DNA from: Mycobacterium adipatum
Lineage (GTDB): Bacteria; Actinomycetota; Actinomycetes; Mycobacteriales; Mycobacteriaceae
DNA: 64,000 nt
NCBI RefSeq assembly: GCF_001644575.1
Contig: NZ_CP015596.1
Span: 3,348,001 to 3,412,000, forward strand
Reading direction: 5' to 3'
The position numbers and the translations under genes were made by a program. How positions within the stretch are numbered: the first letter of the stretch is position 1; every line of letters starts with the position of its first letter. Under the pieces are notes generated by a model. That model worked only from the letters and a program-made list of their open reading frames with translations, did not search any database and was not told where the DNA came from. Below are positions 63,601 to 64,000 of the stretch, piece by piece.

Positions 63601-64000
63601 CAGCGCAGCCCTCCTTTCGCGTCCTCAGGAGTGAGGGCGAACACCACGGCGGCGGCGGTGGTGTGGGGTTTGACGTCGGCGTAGCGGTCGGCGATGGCCG
63701 CGGTCTCGCGGGCCTCTTCGTCGTCAAGTTCGTCGAGACGGCGCTCCATCGAGTCGATGTCGCGGCGCCACTGCTTCTGCTGCTCGTCGGCCCAGAGCAT
63801 GGCTTGGGCTTCGGCTTCCTTGCTGCGCAAGAGATCCAGTGATTCCCGCAGGTTGGTTCGGAATGCGGCGAAGATGTCACGCGCCCGCTGGATGTCAGCG
63901 GCCCGGCGTTTGTCCAGCTGCTCCAGCACCCGAGCGTGTCGGCGGTCGGCTCGAGCGTGCATAGACTCCTCCAACCGAGCGCGCAGCGGCGCGTCCGCCG
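63600..64000 (-). CDS. drmD: C-terminal end of DrmD-like protein (runs off the window)
   Basis: The frame is open through the window end, so only the last 133 codons are seen. They are highly charged and helical (RADRRHARVLEQLDKRRAAD, KQWRRDIDSMERRLDELDDE), a coiled-coil-like tail. The gene directly upstream of drmMI in class 1 DISARM is drmD, an SNF2-like helicase; assignment rests on position and overlap (ATGA with drmMI), as no helicase motif lies inside the window. TTG 63974 is not a real start. Confidence 0.7.
   Translation of the reverse strand, partial: ADAPLRARLEESMHARADRRHARVLEQLDKRRAADIQRARDIFAAFRTNLRESLDLLRSKEAEAQAMLWADEQQKQWRRDIDSMERRLDELDDEEARETAAIADRYADVKPHTTAAAVVFALTPEDAKGGLR

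Noticed and set aside
63974..64000. Independent small gene starting at TTG 63974
   Set aside because: The frame is open to the window edge and the coding pattern continues, so it is the tail of a larger upstream gene.

Overview
The window is high-GC actinobacterial DNA, most likely from a fast-growing mycobacterium (Mycolicibacterium or close kin). I infer this from the dense two-strand gene packing, the many ATGA start/stop overlaps, the families present (mycothiol-type TIGR03086 and DinB proteins, a luciferase-like oxidoreductase, a DUF2236 protein, an LGFP-repeat lipoprotein, a Tat-exported class A beta-lactamase, arylsulfatase) and the GC-rich codon use. No rRNA, tRNA or CRISPR array was seen.

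Region 1, about 1-35.6 kb, is ordinary chromosome. It holds redox and hydrolase genes with local regulators: a TetR/SDR/esterase group that shares a 14-bp operator-like motif; a LysR gene lying between a divergent class A beta-lactamase and an overlapping second beta-lactamase-fold gene; a WYL regulator divergent from a mycothiol-type enzyme; several small secreted proteins and lipoproteins; and an AraC-controlled catabolic unit (cupin, SDR, alpha/beta hydrolase, DUF1330 protein) followed by a 791-residue arylsulfatase. An ISL3-type insertion sequence sits at about 14.5-15.8 kb. Genes decay at 27.2-29.2 kb, where short 3' ends of lost genes and a dispersed motif remain.

Region 2, about 35.6-42.6 kb, is a landing zone for mobile DNA. 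It has an IS3-family 3' fragment, a remnant of a second recombinase copy, a three-gene overlapping recombinase module (tyrosine recombinase, HTH protein, zinc-finger recombinase-like protein), an unexplained three-copy repeat, a second tyrosine recombinase and a frameshifted RusA-like gene.

Region 3, about 42.6-64 kb, is the most interesting part. A compact Tn7-like transposition operon (tnsA-tnsB-tnsC-tniQ) is followed by an accessory block (Phd-type antitoxin, uracil-glycosylase-like protein, hypotheticals, an HTH protein with an ImmA/IrrE-type metalloprotease). On the opposite strand comes a class 1 DISARM anti-phage system in the order drmD (3' end only), drmMI, drmA, drmB, drmC, each gene overlapping the next. 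The layout matches a Tn7-like element carrying DISARM as cargo, with the distal end outside the window. That single-element reading is inference, because I could not identify the transposon ends.

Three genes or remnants show apparent single-base frameshifts: the FAD oxidoreductase near 609, the RusA-like gene near 42371 and the Phd remnant near 52970. They may be sequencing errors or real decay.
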